Assembly (NCBI RefSeq): GCF_020103725.1
Contig: NZ_JAHXBG010000014.1
Span: 186,001-250,000 of the forward strand
Direction of reading: 5' to 3'
Length of the DNA: 64,000 nucleotides
Source of the DNA: Hyalangium gracile
GTDB taxonomy: Bacteria; Myxococcota; Myxococcia; Myxococcales; Myxococcaceae
A program made the position numbers and the translations under genes. The first letter of the stretch is position 1. Each line of letters begins with the position of its first letter. The notes under the pieces were generated by a model. That model worked only from the letters and a program-made list of their open reading frames with translations. It searched no databases and was not told the origin of the DNA. Shown here piece after piece: positions 8,205-16,591 of this stretch.

Positions 8205-9236
8205 TCAGGCGGGACGCTGGAGCAGCCGCAGCCCGGCCTCCACCAGGTTGAGCGCCCCGCCTCGGCCGGCGTTGTCCACCACGGCGAAGAGGGTGAGCCA
8301 CTCGGGTGCCTGGGGAAAGGTGCGCAACCTGCCGACGTGGACCGTTGGATCCCCCGCCACGAGCATGGGCATGGGGTAGACCTTCTCGCCGGGCGCATCC
8401 AGCACCTTGAGCGCGGGGGACGTCTTGAGCGCGGCGCGGGCCTGCTCCACGGGTGCGGGCACCTTGAGCTGCACGTGCAGGCTCAGCCCGTGGCCGTAGA
8501 AGGTGGGCACCTGCACGGCGGTGCCGGCGATGACGGGCGTCTCTCCCCGGGCGCCGAACAGCCGCGCCGCCTCGAGCGTCCAGCCCGCCTCCTCCTCCGT
8601 CCAAGGCGAGTTGGCCATGAAGGGGCCCACCTGCGGCACCAGGTTGAAGCCGACGCGCTGGGGGAAGGCATGGGCCTCGGGCTCTCGGCCGGAGAGCAGG
8701 CCGGCGGTCTGCTTCTCCAGCTCGTTCACCCCCGTCACGCCCGCCGAGGACACGCCCATCATCGCCGTCACCTGGACCCGGACGACGCCGCCAAATGCCT
8801 TCTGCAGCGGCGCGACGATGGAGACGAGGGCGCTGGACACCGCGGACGGCAGGCTGACGACGCGGCCCTTGAAGGTGGCGCCCAGCACCTCGGGGTTGAA
8901 GGTGGGCAGCACCAGGGGGACGTTGCCGTCCGCGCGGAAGGCGGAGCTGGCGTCCACCACCCAGGCGCCCGCGGCCTGGGCGATGGGCGCCAGCGTGCGG
9001 GACGCGCTCGCCGGGGTGGCCAGCAGCGCCAGGCCCACGCCTCGGAAAGCCTCAGGGGTGGCCTTCTCCACCTCCAGCGTGTCCTCGCCGTACTCCAGCT
9101 CGACGGCCTCGGAGCGCTCGGAGGCCAGGACGGTGAGCCGCTCGGAGGACACGCCCTGATCGAGCAGCGCGGAGAGCACCTCGCGACCCACCACTCCGGT
9201 GGCTCCCACCACGGCGATCCGTACGTTCTCGTTCAT
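8205..9236 (-). CDS. Aspartate-semialdehyde dehydrogenase homologue lacking the catalytic Cys (Usg-like)
   Basis: Encodes 343 residues with the Asd fold. The NADP-binding N-terminus is IAVVGATGVVGREVL at 7-21; the dimerisation/catalytic domain and a late GHGLSLHV follow. In active Asd the catalytic cysteine sits in NPNC, which aligns here with LPSA at 129-132, placing Ala132 at the cysteine position. The whole protein contains no cysteine at all, so the normal thioacyl chemistry on aspartyl phosphate is not possible. E. coli Usg is a known Asd-like paralogue of uncertain function and is the closest parallel I can name. A true Asd for lysine, threonine and methionine synthesis should exist elsewhere. 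It lies 42 bases downstream of the SRPBCC gene. Confidence 0.85.
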   Translation of the reverse strand: MNENVRIAVVGATGVVGREVLSALLDQGVSSERLTVLASERSEAVELEYGEDTLEVEKATPEAFRGVGLALLATPASASRTLAPIAQAAGAWVVDASSAFRADGNVPLVLPTFNPEVLGATFKGRVVSLPSAVSSALVSIVAPLQKAFGGVVRVQVTAMMGVSSAGVTGVNELEKQTAGLLSGREPEAHAFPQRVGFNLVPQVGPFMANSPWTEEEAGWTLEAARLFGARGETPVIAGTAVQVPTFYGHGLSLHVQLKVPAPVEQARAALKTSPALKVLDAPGEKVYPMPMLVAGDPTVHVGRLRTFPQAPEWLTLFAVVDNAGRGGALNLVEAGLRLLQRPA

Positions 9237-9278
9237 GGCGCGTCCCTTTACGCCAGCCCGGCCCCATCCTCAATCGGG

Positions 9279-10100
9279 CTAACAGGCCAGCCCACCCATG
9301 ATCATGGGGAAGCGCGAATTCATCCAGGCACGCCAGGCGGGCTCGGCGCGGGCAACGGCGGCGGGCGCCTGCTCACCGTACAGATAGAGCTGGACGACGA
9401 TCTGCACCTGCTCCCCCATGGGAAAGGCTCCCAGGGTGGCGACTCCAAGGGCTGGCGAGTCGATCCGGAGCACGAGCCCACGAATCTGCGGGTTCGTCTC
9501 GACGCTCTCGACGCTCCCGGCGAGGGGCGGTGCTTCGGGAAGCGCGCTCGTCCGCTGTCCCTGGGCGGCGTTCGCGAGCCCCAGCGGGCCCGTCAGCTTC
9601 TCCCATGCCTCGGCCAGGGCCTCCGGGCTGGTGCCCATCAACGACAGGATCGAGCAGGGCTGGCCACGGAAGTGCGCGAGGTACAGGCGCAGGATGCGGA
9701 AGAAGCCAGGCCAGCCGGCCTCGATGCTGTTGAGCTGATCGTCCCAGTCATCGGTGCTCGCGAAGAGGCTGTGGACGACCCGCACGACACAGGTGTCGCC
9801 GGAGCGGGCCTCGACGATCCACTCGGTGGCGATCGACGGAGCGTTGGGCCCCATAGCTTCGCCCTCGGCAACGAACCGGTGGGGTGCCTCCCAGACCGTC
9901 ACGGTGGCCTTGGCGTCCATGCCCGGGCCGAAGTGCGAGACGACGGCGCCGCCCACCCGCCCTTCGACTTCGCTCGGGACGAACCAGGCCGAGATGCCGG
10001 GCCCTGTGGCGATGGCCTCCCAGACCTGCTCGGGGGTACCTGGGACTTCGACTTCGACCTGCACCGAGCGGCGTCCAGAGGCTTCCTTCTTCACGGTCAT
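9279..10100 (-). CDS. SRPBCC (AHSA1-like) domain protein
   Basis: Encodes 273 residues starting at MTVKKEASGRRSVQVEVEVPG. The N-terminal 150 residues form an SRPBCC/AHSA1 domain: VEVPGTPEQVWEAIATGPGISAWFVPSEVEGRVGG, then VTVWEAPHRFVAEGE and a terminal amphipathic helix. These proteins have a deep hydrophobic pocket for lipids or small ligands. The C-terminal 120 residues look like a second, degenerate SRPBCC-type half. The start overlaps the stop of the ArsR-type regulator by 4 bases (ATGA). That ArsR-SRPBCC pairing is a recurrent operon in bacteria, often with the regulator controlling both genes. The ligand is unknown. Confidence 0.88.
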   Translation of the reverse strand: MTVKKEASGRRSVQVEVEVPGTPEQVWEAIATGPGISAWFVPSEVEGRVGGAVVSHFGPGMDAKATVTVWEAPHRFVAEGEAMGPNAPSIATEWIVEARSGDTCVVRVVHSLFASTDDWDDQLNSIEAGWPGFFRILRLYLAHFRGQPCSILSLMGTSPEALAEAWEKLTGPLGLANAAQGQRTSALPEAPPLAGSVESVETNPQIRGLVLRIDSPALGVATLGAFPMGEQVQIVVQLYLYGEQAPAAVARAEPAWRAWMNSRFPMIMGGLAC

Positions 10101-10699
10101 GATGGCTCCTGATTCGAGGGTTCGAGAGGCAACGGGTGCGCGACGATCACCAGGCGATGCGCCCGACCACCGGGAGCGGAGGCATCGTGGTAGCGCGCCA
10201 CGAGCCTGGTGACGGTGTCGGCGAGCTCCTGGCTGAAGGCGGCCCGCTCCGCCGGGGAGCGGAAGCGGATCTCGGTGTCCACCGACAGGGTCGGCAGGCG
10301 CTTGCCCAGCTCCACTGAGCGGCGAACCATGGTGCTGACCTCGCGCACGATGCGGGCGGCCAGGGCGATGAGGTAGCTGGCCGAGAGCCGATCCGCGGCC
10401 CGGCCCGGATCCGTGGCCACCGGCCCCATCGCGCTGGGCGACACGAGGTAGGAAGCGGCGGTCGCCACCAGCAGGCGCTCCGTCAGCCCTCCCCACTGGC
10501 GCGTCTCCGCCACCCGCACCAGCCCGTGCTCCTCGAGGGCTCGCAGGTGGTAGTTGACCTTCTGGCGCGCGAGGCCCAGACGCGTCGCGAGGGCGGCCGC
10601 GGACGCAGGCTGAGCCAGCTCCGCCAGCAGGCGGCTCCGGACGGGCTCGAGCGCCACCGTCGCAGCCGCCGGATCCTCGATGACTTCCACGTCCAGCAT
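10097..10699 (-). CDS. ArsR-family winged-helix transcriptional regulator
   Basis: Encodes 200 residues. Residues 1-75 form a winged helix-turn-helix (LEPVRSRLLAELAQPASAAALATRLGLARQKVNYHLRALEEHGLV) of the ArsR type. The rest is a mainly helical ligand/dimerisation region without a Cys metal site, so it is unlikely to sense metals. It overlaps the SRPBCC gene by 4 bases. The promoter region contains a perfect 8-bp inverted repeat overlapping a TTGACA -35 element, so negative autoregulation is likely. The spacing of the -10 element suggests a leaderless transcript beginning at or beside the ATG. Family assignment is strong; the target set and effector are unknown. Confidence 0.87.
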   Translation of the reverse strand: MLDVEVIEDPAAATVALEPVRSRLLAELAQPASAAALATRLGLARQKVNYHLRALEEHGLVRVAETRQWGGLTERLLVATAASYLVSPSAMGPVATDPGRAADRLSASYLIALAARIVREVSTMVRRSVELGKRLPTLSVDTEIRFRSPAERAAFSQELADTVTRLVARYHDASAPGGRAHRLVIVAHPLPLEPSNQEPS

Positions 10700-10705
10700 G
10701 GAGCC

Positions 10706-10734
10706 ATAGGAACATTGACAACTTTTTTTGTCAA
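10706..10734 (-). promoter_or_regulatory. Predicted promoter of the ArsR-SRPBCC operon (leaderless)
   Basis: Reading the minus strand, TTGACA (10734-10729) matches the -35 consensus exactly, followed by a 17-base spacer and TCCTAT (10711-10706), a 3-of-6 -10 match. The -10 ends only six bases before the ATG at 10699, so transcription would begin at about the start codon. This is inference from spacing; the -35 match is exact. Confidence 0.55.
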
Positions 10735-10735
10735 T
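10714..10735. promoter_or_regulatory. Palindromic operator, ATTGACAA-N6-TTGTCAAT
   Basis: A perfect inverted repeat with 8-base arms at 10714-10721 and 10728-10735, separated by six bases (CTTTTT on the plus strand). It covers the -35 box and spacer of the ArsR-type gene's promoter, as expected for an autoregulatory operator that blocks RNA polymerase. A further TGACAATG, which repeats part of an arm, occurs about 7 bases beyond on the plus strand. Confidence 0.65.
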
Positions 10736-10783
10736 ACGGGTGTGACAATGTGCGCAGACACACGGAACCAGCCTGACGTGGCC

Positions 10784-11755
10784 TCAGAAGAGGACGACCA
10801 TGGCGCCCTCGGGCACCCGGTCGAAGAGGCGGGAGATGTCCGGGTTGTGCATGACGACGCAGCCCCAGGAGAGCCGGCCGCCCGTCTCGTCGCGCGTCCA
10901 CTGCCCCGCCCAGCCGTGGAAGCCGATGCCGCTGCCCAGGCGCGTGGAGGCGTCCGTGGGCTTGCGCTCGGCCCAGGCGCGGGCGATCCGGTCACGCACC
11001 TCGGAGGTGATGAGCCCCTGCTCCAGGCCCCGGTCCGCGTCCCAGGCGTTGGGGTAGTTGAGGCGGATCCAGTGGCCTCCGAAGAACTCCGCGTAGGGCC
11101 CGGAGAAGGAGCCCCGGTGCTTCTGCACCACGAAGTACATGCCCAGGGGGGTGCGGTTGTCGCCGCGCTTCTGCTTGCGGCCCTCGGCCTGACCGAAGCC
11201 CACCTCCACGCGGTCCACCTCGCGCCCCAGCTCGTACAGGCGCATCTCGTGGCGCTCCTGGGAGACGAGCAGCAGCACCCGCTCGCTCGCCGGCAGCATC
11301 AGGCGCGCTCGAGCCTGGGTGAAGCGTCGGGCCTCGGCGTCGGAGAGCCGCTTCCCCGTGTTCAGCGTCACCGAGAGCTTCCCCTTCGCGCCCACCCGGC
11401 CCAGCCGCTGCCCTCGTTGGACGGGCTCGCCGGGACGCAGCGTCACGGCCTCCAGCCCCGCGTACTCCGAGCGGACCCGGAGCAGCTCGTGGTTCTCGTA
11501 ATAGAAGTGCTCCAGCGTGAGGGTGTGGCGCTCCGCGTCCACGGTCTCCACGCGCCCGTGCGCCAGCGCTCGCACCTCGCTCCCAGCCTGAGCTCCCTTG
11601 GAGCCCGGCAGCGGATCGAAGGCGTCCGCGGGAGGCGCGGGAGGATGGAGGTAGGCCTCGAAGACATCCGAAGCCACCGGCCCCGCGGCCATCGCGGAGA
11701 GAGGGAGCACTCCGACCAGCAGTACGCCGAGCCAGCGCGCGAGAGACAAGGACAT
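10784..11755 (-). CDS. L,D-transpeptidase (YkuD) with degenerate M23-like N-terminal domain
   Basis: Encodes 323 residues from the ATG at 11753-11755 (MSLSLARWLGVLLVGVLPLSAMA), a signal peptide. The C-terminal YkuD domain carries the catalytic block HGWAGQ...GGRLSWGCVVM with His280 and nucleophile Cys299, for 3-3 peptidoglycan cross-links or attachment of proteins to the wall. Residues about 55-135 look like a LytM/M23 fold (GRVETVDAERHTLTLEH, SEYAGLEAVTLRPGEPVQRGQRLGRVG) but lack the zinc-binding HxH, so this part may only bind wall. It follows tsaB on the same strand by about 75 bases. Acts in the periplasm. Confidence 0.9.
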   Translation of the reverse strand: MSLSLARWLGVLLVGVLPLSAMAAGPVASDVFEAYLHPPAPPADAFDPLPGSKGAQAGSEVRALAHGRVETVDAERHTLTLEHFYYENHELLRVRSEYAGLEAVTLRPGEPVQRGQRLGRVGAKGKLSVTLNTGKRLSDAEARRFTQARARLMLPASERVLLLVSQERHEMRLYELGREVDRVEVGFGQAEGRKQKRGDNRTPLGMYFVVQKHRGSFSGPYAEFFGGHWIRLNYPNAWDADRGLEQGLITSEVRDRIARAWAERKPTDASTRLGSGIGFHGWAGQWTRDETGGRLSWGCVVMHNPDISRLFDRVPEGAMVVLF

Positions 11756-11830
11756 GAGCGGCACGCGGAGTGGACACACAGGCCCGGCGAGTCGTTCCCG
11801 CTCAGCCCCACTGGAGGGTGAGCGTGGCCA

Positions 11831-12565
11831 TCAGTCCTCTTTCAAGCGAGCCGTAGGCGCCGGCCCCGGCAGCGGAGGGAACTTCGGGTTGCGCTCGGGC
11901 TCGGAGGCCCGGACGTAGTGCGGCTCCAGCGCGAACACGGCCTCCAGCGGCTGCGTCTCAGGGAAGCGGGCCAGCCGCGCCAGCTCCACCGCCGACGGGA
12001 ACACCGGCCCGGTCAGCAGTCGCCCCGGAGCGACTCCCGCCGCCTCCAGCGCGGCGCGGTAGTCCGTCAGCGCGGGCCCCAGCGCGAGCGCCTCGGGCTC
12101 GGCGGCCAGCCTCGCCGCCACCTCCTCCGGGGACATCGCCGTCTCGGGCTCCAGCGCCTCCACGGTCCGCCCGCGCCGCCGGTACGCGCCCAGGTACAGG
12201 TCATCCTTGCGCGCCACCGCGAGGCAGAACAGCGGCGGGCCTTCGGGCCCCTCCAGCGCCACCGCCGCCAGCGAGGAGGCGCCCACCACCTTCAGCCGCG
12301 CCGCGTAGGCCAGCGCCTTCACCGTGGCCAGGCCAATGCGCAGGCCAGTGAAGGATCCGGGCCCCAGCCCCACCACCAGCCCCTCCAGCTGCGCCAGCTT
12401 CACGCCATGCCGCGCGAGCAGCTCGCCCACCACTCCGGGCAGCACCTCGCTCTGCTTCCGCGGCGGCCCCACCACCACGTGCTCCAGGGAGCGCACGTCC
12501 TCCCCCACCCCTTCGACCAGGGCCAGCGACAGCGTCAGCGTGGAGGTGTCGAGCGCGAGGAACAC
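11831..12565 (-). CDS. tsaB: tRNA threonylcarbamoyladenosine synthesis protein TsaB
   Basis: TsaB is the inactive partner of TsaD in making t6A at position 37 of ANN-decoding tRNAs. The 244-residue protein has the ASKHA-fold N-terminus (LALDTSTLTLSLAL), the conserved GLGPGSFTGLRIGLATVKALA at about 67-87, and GASSLAAVA. The length fits the family (about 230). It sits directly after rlpA with 9 bases between, at the tail of the uppS-cdsA-rseP operon. No tsaC, tsaD or tsaE is in the window. Confidence 0.93.
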   Translation of the reverse strand: MFLALDTSTLTLSLALVEGVGEDVRSLEHVVVGPPRKQSEVLPGVVGELLARHGVKLAQLEGLVVGLGPGSFTGLRIGLATVKALAYAARLKVVGASSLAAVALEGPEGPPLFCLAVARKDDLYLGAYRRRGRTVEALEPETAMSPEEVAARLAAEPEALALGPALTDYRAALEAAGVAPGRLLTGPVFPSAVELARLARFPETQPLEAVFALEPHYVRASEPERNPKFPPLPGPAPTARLKED

Positions 12566-12574
12566 GGCACTCCT

Positions 12575-13075
12575 CTACCCCGGGAGCGCCTCGAGAGGGA
12601 CGGAAAAGGACGTCACCGGCTTCGCGTCCTGGCACCGGTACAGCCGCACCCGCGCCAGCCCCTTCGAGACCATGTCCAGCTTGCGCGCGGCGCCCAGCGA
12701 CACGTCGATGATGCGCTCGGCCTTGAAGGGGCCCCGATCGTTGATGCGCACCTCCACGGACTTGCCGTTCTCCATGTTCACCACCCGCACGCAGGCGCCG
12801 AAGCGCATCGTACGGTGGGCCGCCGTCATCGCGTTCTGGTCGAAGCGCTCGCCGCTCGCCGTCGGCCGGCCGTGCAGGCCCGGGCCGTAGTACGAGGCCA
12901 GGCCCTCGCCCAGATAGGCACGCGAGCCCTTCTCCGGCGTGTCGCCAGACTCCTCGGAGCCAGCCCTCCCCTCGGAGCTCTCGGGCCGATCGGGCCGGGC
13001 CGCGCGCGAGGCGCAGCCCGTCAGCAGCCCCATCCCCAGCACCACCACGAGCAGCCGCGTCAACGTTCCGCTCAC
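12575..13075 (-). CDS. rlpA: RlpA-family septal ring lytic transglycosylase lipoprotein
   Basis: A 166-residue lipoprotein with lipobox LLTGC (Cys21), a short Ser/Glu-rich linker, and a double-psi beta-barrel: GLASYYGPGLHGRPTASGERFDQNAMTAAHRTM, RINDRGPFKAERIIDVSLGAARKLDM. The catalytic-region Asp of RlpA-type barrels is present in INDRGPF. RlpA cleaves naked glycan strands at the septum in some bacteria; no SPOR domain follows here, so binding to denuded glycans by SPOR is absent and a minimal RlpA is indicated. The start overlaps the rseP stop by 4 bases, so translation is probably coupled. Confidence 0.88.
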   Translation of the reverse strand: MSGTLTRLLVVVLGMGLLTGCASRAARPDRPESSEGRAGSEESGDTPEKGSRAYLGEGLASYYGPGLHGRPTASGERFDQNAMTAAHRTMRFGACVRVVNMENGKSVEVRINDRGPFKAERIIDVSLGAARKLDMVSKGLARVRLYRCQDAKPVTSFSVPLEALPG

Positions 13076-14697
13076 CGGGTGATGTCGTTGAAGAACGCCA
13101 CCAGCATCAGCAGCACCAGCATCGCCAGGCCGATGACGTTGGCGACCTCCCGGACACGCACCGGGATGGGACGGCGCCGGATGCTCTCCCAGCCCGCGGC
13201 CACCAGGTGGAAGCCGTCCAGGATGGGGATGGGCAGCAGGTTCACCACGCCCAGGTTGATGGAGATGACCGCCATCAGGTTGAGGAAGTAGTCCCAGCCC
13301 AGCTCCGAGCTGCGCGCCGCCATCTGGTACATCATGATGGGCCCGCCCACGGAGCTCAGCGGCACGTCATTCGTCATCAGCCCGGCGATGGCCGCCACCG
13401 TGCTGGTGATGATCTTCGGCACCACCTTCGCGGCCTGCTTCAGCGCCTCGTTCCACTCCAGCGTCACCGTCACCCGCTCCGCCGGAGGCACCTCGCCCCG
13501 GGTGAGGTACCAGGGCCGGACTCCCAGCCCGATCGTCTCGGTGACGTTGCCCATCTCATCCGTCTGCTTGATGGGCGCCTGGGCGAGCTTCTCCTTGTGC
13601 TCGCCATCCTGGCTGCGCCACACCAGCTCGAAGGGCTCCTTGCCCCGCCCGCTCAGCTTCACCTCGAGCGTGTGGAAGGTGGTGAGCGGCTCGCCGTTGA
13701 ACGACACGAGGCGATCGCCGGACTTCAGCCCCGCCGCCGCGGCCGCCGTCCCCGGCAGCACCGTGGCCACGTAGAGATCCCTCGGCTCCACGCCCAGCGC
13801 CGCCAGGCCCTCCTTGCCCTGCTGCTCCTCCAGCTGGAGCTTCACCAGCTCCGGCACCTGCATCGTCACCGCGCCCGCCTGCACCGGCCGCAGGCGCTGC
13901 ACCGCCACCTCCAGCTTGCCGTCATGCCTGGCCAGCGCCTGGTACAGCGTGGCCTCGTCCGGCACCGGCGTGCCGTTGATGGACAGGATGCGGTCGAACG
14001 TCTTCAGCCCCGCCTGCTCCGCCACCGAGCCGGGCGGCACGCCCACGATCGGCACCGGCGAGTTCGCCTCCACCATCATCCGCCCCCGCTCCACCGTGTC
14101 GAACGGCGTGGAGTCCACGTACTTGAGCGGCGTCACGTTGGTGATGAACTGCTGGCCGTCGCGCTCGACGGTGAGCGGAACGGGGCGCTCGAAGCGGCCC
14201 ACGAACGCGTCCGCCATCTCCTCGAAGGTGCGGACCTTGTCCCCGTCCACCGCGACGATCCGGTCCCCCGGACGCAGCCCCGCCGCCGCCGCGGGCGTGC
14301 CCTGGGGCACGTAGCCCAGCCGCGTCGAGATGGCCTCGTGCGGCCCCCAGAAGACGAAGAAGTAGATCAGGACGGGGAACGCCAGATTGAACGCCGGACC
14401 GGCGAGCACGATCAACATGCGCTTCCACGGCGGCTGCGCCAGAAAGCCCCGATGCGCCTCGTGCGGATCCAATTCCTCGCCGGGCACATCCCCCGCCATC
14501 TTCACGAAGCCGCCCAGCGGAAGCAGCGCGATCTGGTACTCCGTCTCGCCCTTGGTGAAGCCCAGCAGCTTGGGCCCGAACCCGAAGGAGAACTTGAGCA
14601 CCTTCACCCCGCAGGCCTTCGCCACGAGGAAGTGCCCCAGCTCGTGCACCGTCACCAGCACCCCGAGCAGGAGCGCGAAGAACCCGATACTCGCCAT
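13072..14697 (-). CDS. rseP: RIP metalloprotease RseP, three-PDZ form
   Basis: Intramembrane site-2 protease of 541 residues, starting at MASIGFFALLLGVLVTVHELGH with the zinc motif HELGH at 18-22. FGFGPKLLGF and the ERMLIVLAGPAFN-like KRMLIVLAGPAFNLAFPVLIYFFVFW helix follow. Three PDZ-like domains are visible (GYVPQGTPAAAAGLRPGDRIVAVDGD; GVPPGSVAEQAGLKTFDRILSING; ATVLPGTAAAAAGLKSGDRLVSFNGE), against two in E. coli RseP (about 450 residues). The C-terminal LLPIPILDGFHL supplies the third zinc ligand. The role is anti-sigma-factor or membrane-protein cleavage in envelope stress. It lies between cdsA and rlpA, as in many proteobacterial envelope operons. Confidence 0.94.
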   Translation of the reverse strand: MASIGFFALLLGVLVTVHELGHFLVAKACGVKVLKFSFGFGPKLLGFTKGETEYQIALLPLGGFVKMAGDVPGEELDPHEAHRGFLAQPPWKRMLIVLAGPAFNLAFPVLIYFFVFWGPHEAISTRLGYVPQGTPAAAAGLRPGDRIVAVDGDKVRTFEEMADAFVGRFERPVPLTVERDGQQFITNVTPLKYVDSTPFDTVERGRMMVEANSPVPIVGVPPGSVAEQAGLKTFDRILSINGTPVPDEATLYQALARHDGKLEVAVQRLRPVQAGAVTMQVPELVKLQLEEQQGKEGLAALGVEPRDLYVATVLPGTAAAAAGLKSGDRLVSFNGEPLTTFHTLEVKLSGRGKEPFELVWRSQDGEHKEKLAQAPIKQTDEMGNVTETIGLGVRPWYLTRGEVPPAERVTVTLEWNEALKQAAKVVPKIITSTVAAIAGLMTNDVPLSSVGGPIMMYQMAARSSELGWDYFLNLMAVISINLGVVNLLPIPILDGFHLVAAGWESIRRRPIPVRVREVANVIGLAMLVLLMLVAFFNDITR

Positions 14698-14772
14698 GGC
14701 GGCAAGACTAATCGCGCTCTGGTCCAGGGACAACGCACATCCGTCCACACTGCTCGGCCGAGCACACAGCCG

Positions 14773-15600
14773 CTACGCCAGCCACCCGCGGACGAACTGC
14801 ACGTAGATGAACACCAGGGGCGCGTTGAACAGCAGCGCGTCGATGCGGTCCAGGATGCCGCCGTGCCCGGGGATCAGCTTGCCCGAGTCCTTCACCCCGT
14901 AGGCCCGCTTGAGCATGGACTCGCACAGGTCCCCGATGGGGCCGAAGATGCCGCCCACCACGCCCATCACCACGCAGTCGGCCACCGTGAAGTGGGGGAA
15001 GAAGCCCGCCTTGGCGATGAACATGCCGCCCACCGAGCCCACCATGCCCCCGAAGAACCCCTCCCACGTCTTGTTGGGGCTCACCTCCACATACAGCTTG
15101 TGGCGGCCCAGGAACCGACCGGCGAAGTAGGCGGTGGTGTCGTTGGCCCAGGTGATGACGAGCGCACAGATGACCCACGACAGGCCCTCGGCGCGCAGGC
15201 GGAGCGCGGACAGGGCCAGCAGCCCCACCGCGCCATAGAGGTAGCCCGTCACCAGATGGGACGAGCGGACGGGCGCCTCGGGCAGCGGGCCGCGGATGAG
15301 GTGGTAGGTCCACACGAAGAAGAACAGGCCCGCCGTCAGCCAGAAGGCCAGCTCTCCCACGTGCTCCGAGTTGCGCAGCGGCAGCAGGGGCACCACGCCC
15401 GACAGCACGATGCCCACCCACGCCGCCGGCGACAGCTGCTTGAGGGTGATGGAGTAGTACTCGCTGGTGCACGCCGCGGCCGCCACCGCGAACAGGGCCG
15501 CGCTCCAGGCGCCTCCCTTCGCGATGAGGAAGAGGACGACCGGCAGCAACACCACCGCCGACACAATCCGGAGGACGAGGTTCTTGTTCTTCTCGTTCAC
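14773..15600 (-). CDS. cdsA: Phosphatidate cytidylyltransferase
   Basis: Makes CDP-diacylglycerol from phosphatidate and CTP in the inner membrane, the branch point of phospholipid synthesis. The 275-residue protein has about eight hydrophobic helices and the CDP-OH signature near the C-terminus (ESMLKRAYGVKDSGKLIPGHGGILDRID) with conserved Asp residues, preceded by SPNKTWEGFFGG. The start overlaps the uppS stop by 4 bases. Confidence 0.95.
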   Translation of the reverse strand: MNEKNKNLVLRIVSAVVLLPVVLFLIAKGGAWSAALFAVAAAACTSEYYSITLKQLSPAAWVGIVLSGVVPLLPLRNSEHVGELAFWLTAGLFFFVWTYHLIRGPLPEAPVRSSHLVTGYLYGAVGLLALSALRLRAEGLSWVICALVITWANDTTAYFAGRFLGRHKLYVEVSPNKTWEGFFGGMVGSVGGMFIAKAGFFPHFTVADCVVMGVVGGIFGPIGDLCESMLKRAYGVKDSGKLIPGHGGILDRIDALLFNAPLVFIYVQFVRGWLA

Positions 15601-16385
15601 GCCTTGGCCCGCTGGGTTTCCTCACGCTGCAGCTGCGCGGACGTCAGTCCGAAGCGCCGCTCCCGCTGCTGGTAGTGCGCCAGGCAACGCAGGAAGGCCT
15701 CGGTGCGGAAGTCCGGCCACAGCACATCCGCGAAGTAGAGCTCCGCGTACGCCATCTGCCACAGCAGGAAGTTCGACACGCGGAACTCGCCGCTGGTGCG
15801 CACCACCAGATCCAGCGGCGGCAGCCCGTGCGTCCACAGGCGGGACTCCATCTCCTTCTCGCCGATCTGCGCCGGATCCAACTCGCCGCGCGCCACCGCC
15901 TGCGCCATCTCCCGGGTGGCGTGGAGGATCTCCTCGCGCCCGCCGTACGAGAGCGCCAGCGTCAGCACCATGCCCTGGTTGTGCGCCGAGTCCGTCCGCA
16001 GCCGCTCGAGCGGCTCGCGCACGTAGCGCGGCAGCTTGTCCACCTCGCCGATGGTGTTCAGGCGGATGCCGTTGGTGATGATCTCCGAGTACTCGCTCTC
16101 GAGGAACTCGCGCAGCAGGCTCATCAGCCCGGCCACCTCGTCCGCCGGGCGCGCCCAGTTCTGCGAGGAGAAGGCGTAGAGGGTCAGCGCGGAGACGCCC
16201 ACACGGCGGGCGGTGCGCGCCACCTCACGCACACTGGCGGAGCCCTCGCGGTGGCCTTCCAGGCGGGGCAGGCCGCGGATCTCCGCCCACCGGCCGTTGC
16301 CATCCATGATGATGCCCACGTGGCGGGGCACCGGACGGGCCTTGACCTGTTGTTCCAGCGCGTTGACGGCAGAGGGGCGTTCCAT
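15597..16385 (-). CDS. uppS: Isoprenyl transferase / undecaprenyl diphosphate synthase
   Basis: Cis-prenyltransferase that extends farnesyl diphosphate to the C55 carrier lipid for peptidoglycan and O-antigen. The protein is 262 residues from MERPSAVNALEQQ at 16385. Catalytic Asp28 lies in HVGIIMDGNGRWA; RLEGHREG, LTLYAFSSQNWARP and the C-terminal RTSGEFRVSNFLLWQMAYAEL with DVLWPDF are all present. It is the first gene of the uppS-cdsA-rseP-rlpA-tsaB group; cdsA overlaps by 4 bases. The promoter should lie in the 200-base gap towards the divergent kinase gene. Confidence 0.95.
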   Translation of the reverse strand: MERPSAVNALEQQVKARPVPRHVGIIMDGNGRWAEIRGLPRLEGHREGSASVREVARTARRVGVSALTLYAFSSQNWARPADEVAGLMSLLREFLESEYSEIITNGIRLNTIGEVDKLPRYVREPLERLRTDSAHNQGMVLTLALSYGGREEILHATREMAQAVARGELDPAQIGEKEMESRLWTHGLPPLDLVVRTSGEFRVSNFLLWQMAYAELYFADVLWPDFRTEAFLRCLAHYQQRERRFGLTSAQLQREETQRAKA

Positions 16386-16591
16386 GAAGCGTCGCACCTT
16401 AGAGGCACCGCCCGGCGTCGTCCACGGGAGTGTGGGCCAACGGTCGCCAGCGAACCCTGGCTGGTCGCCCGGTGAGGGTGGGCGGCGTACATCGGCGTGG
16501 TGGCCGATGGGACAGGGGGTCCACCCGGCATGGAATCGCCCCCGAGCTTGTTTGACCCTGGAGCGACCTGCTCCGTAGGATCGGGGAATTC

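Noticed and set aside
13207-15675. 822-codon plus-strand open frame
   Set aside because: Antisense to rseP and cdsA, which have intact family motifs.
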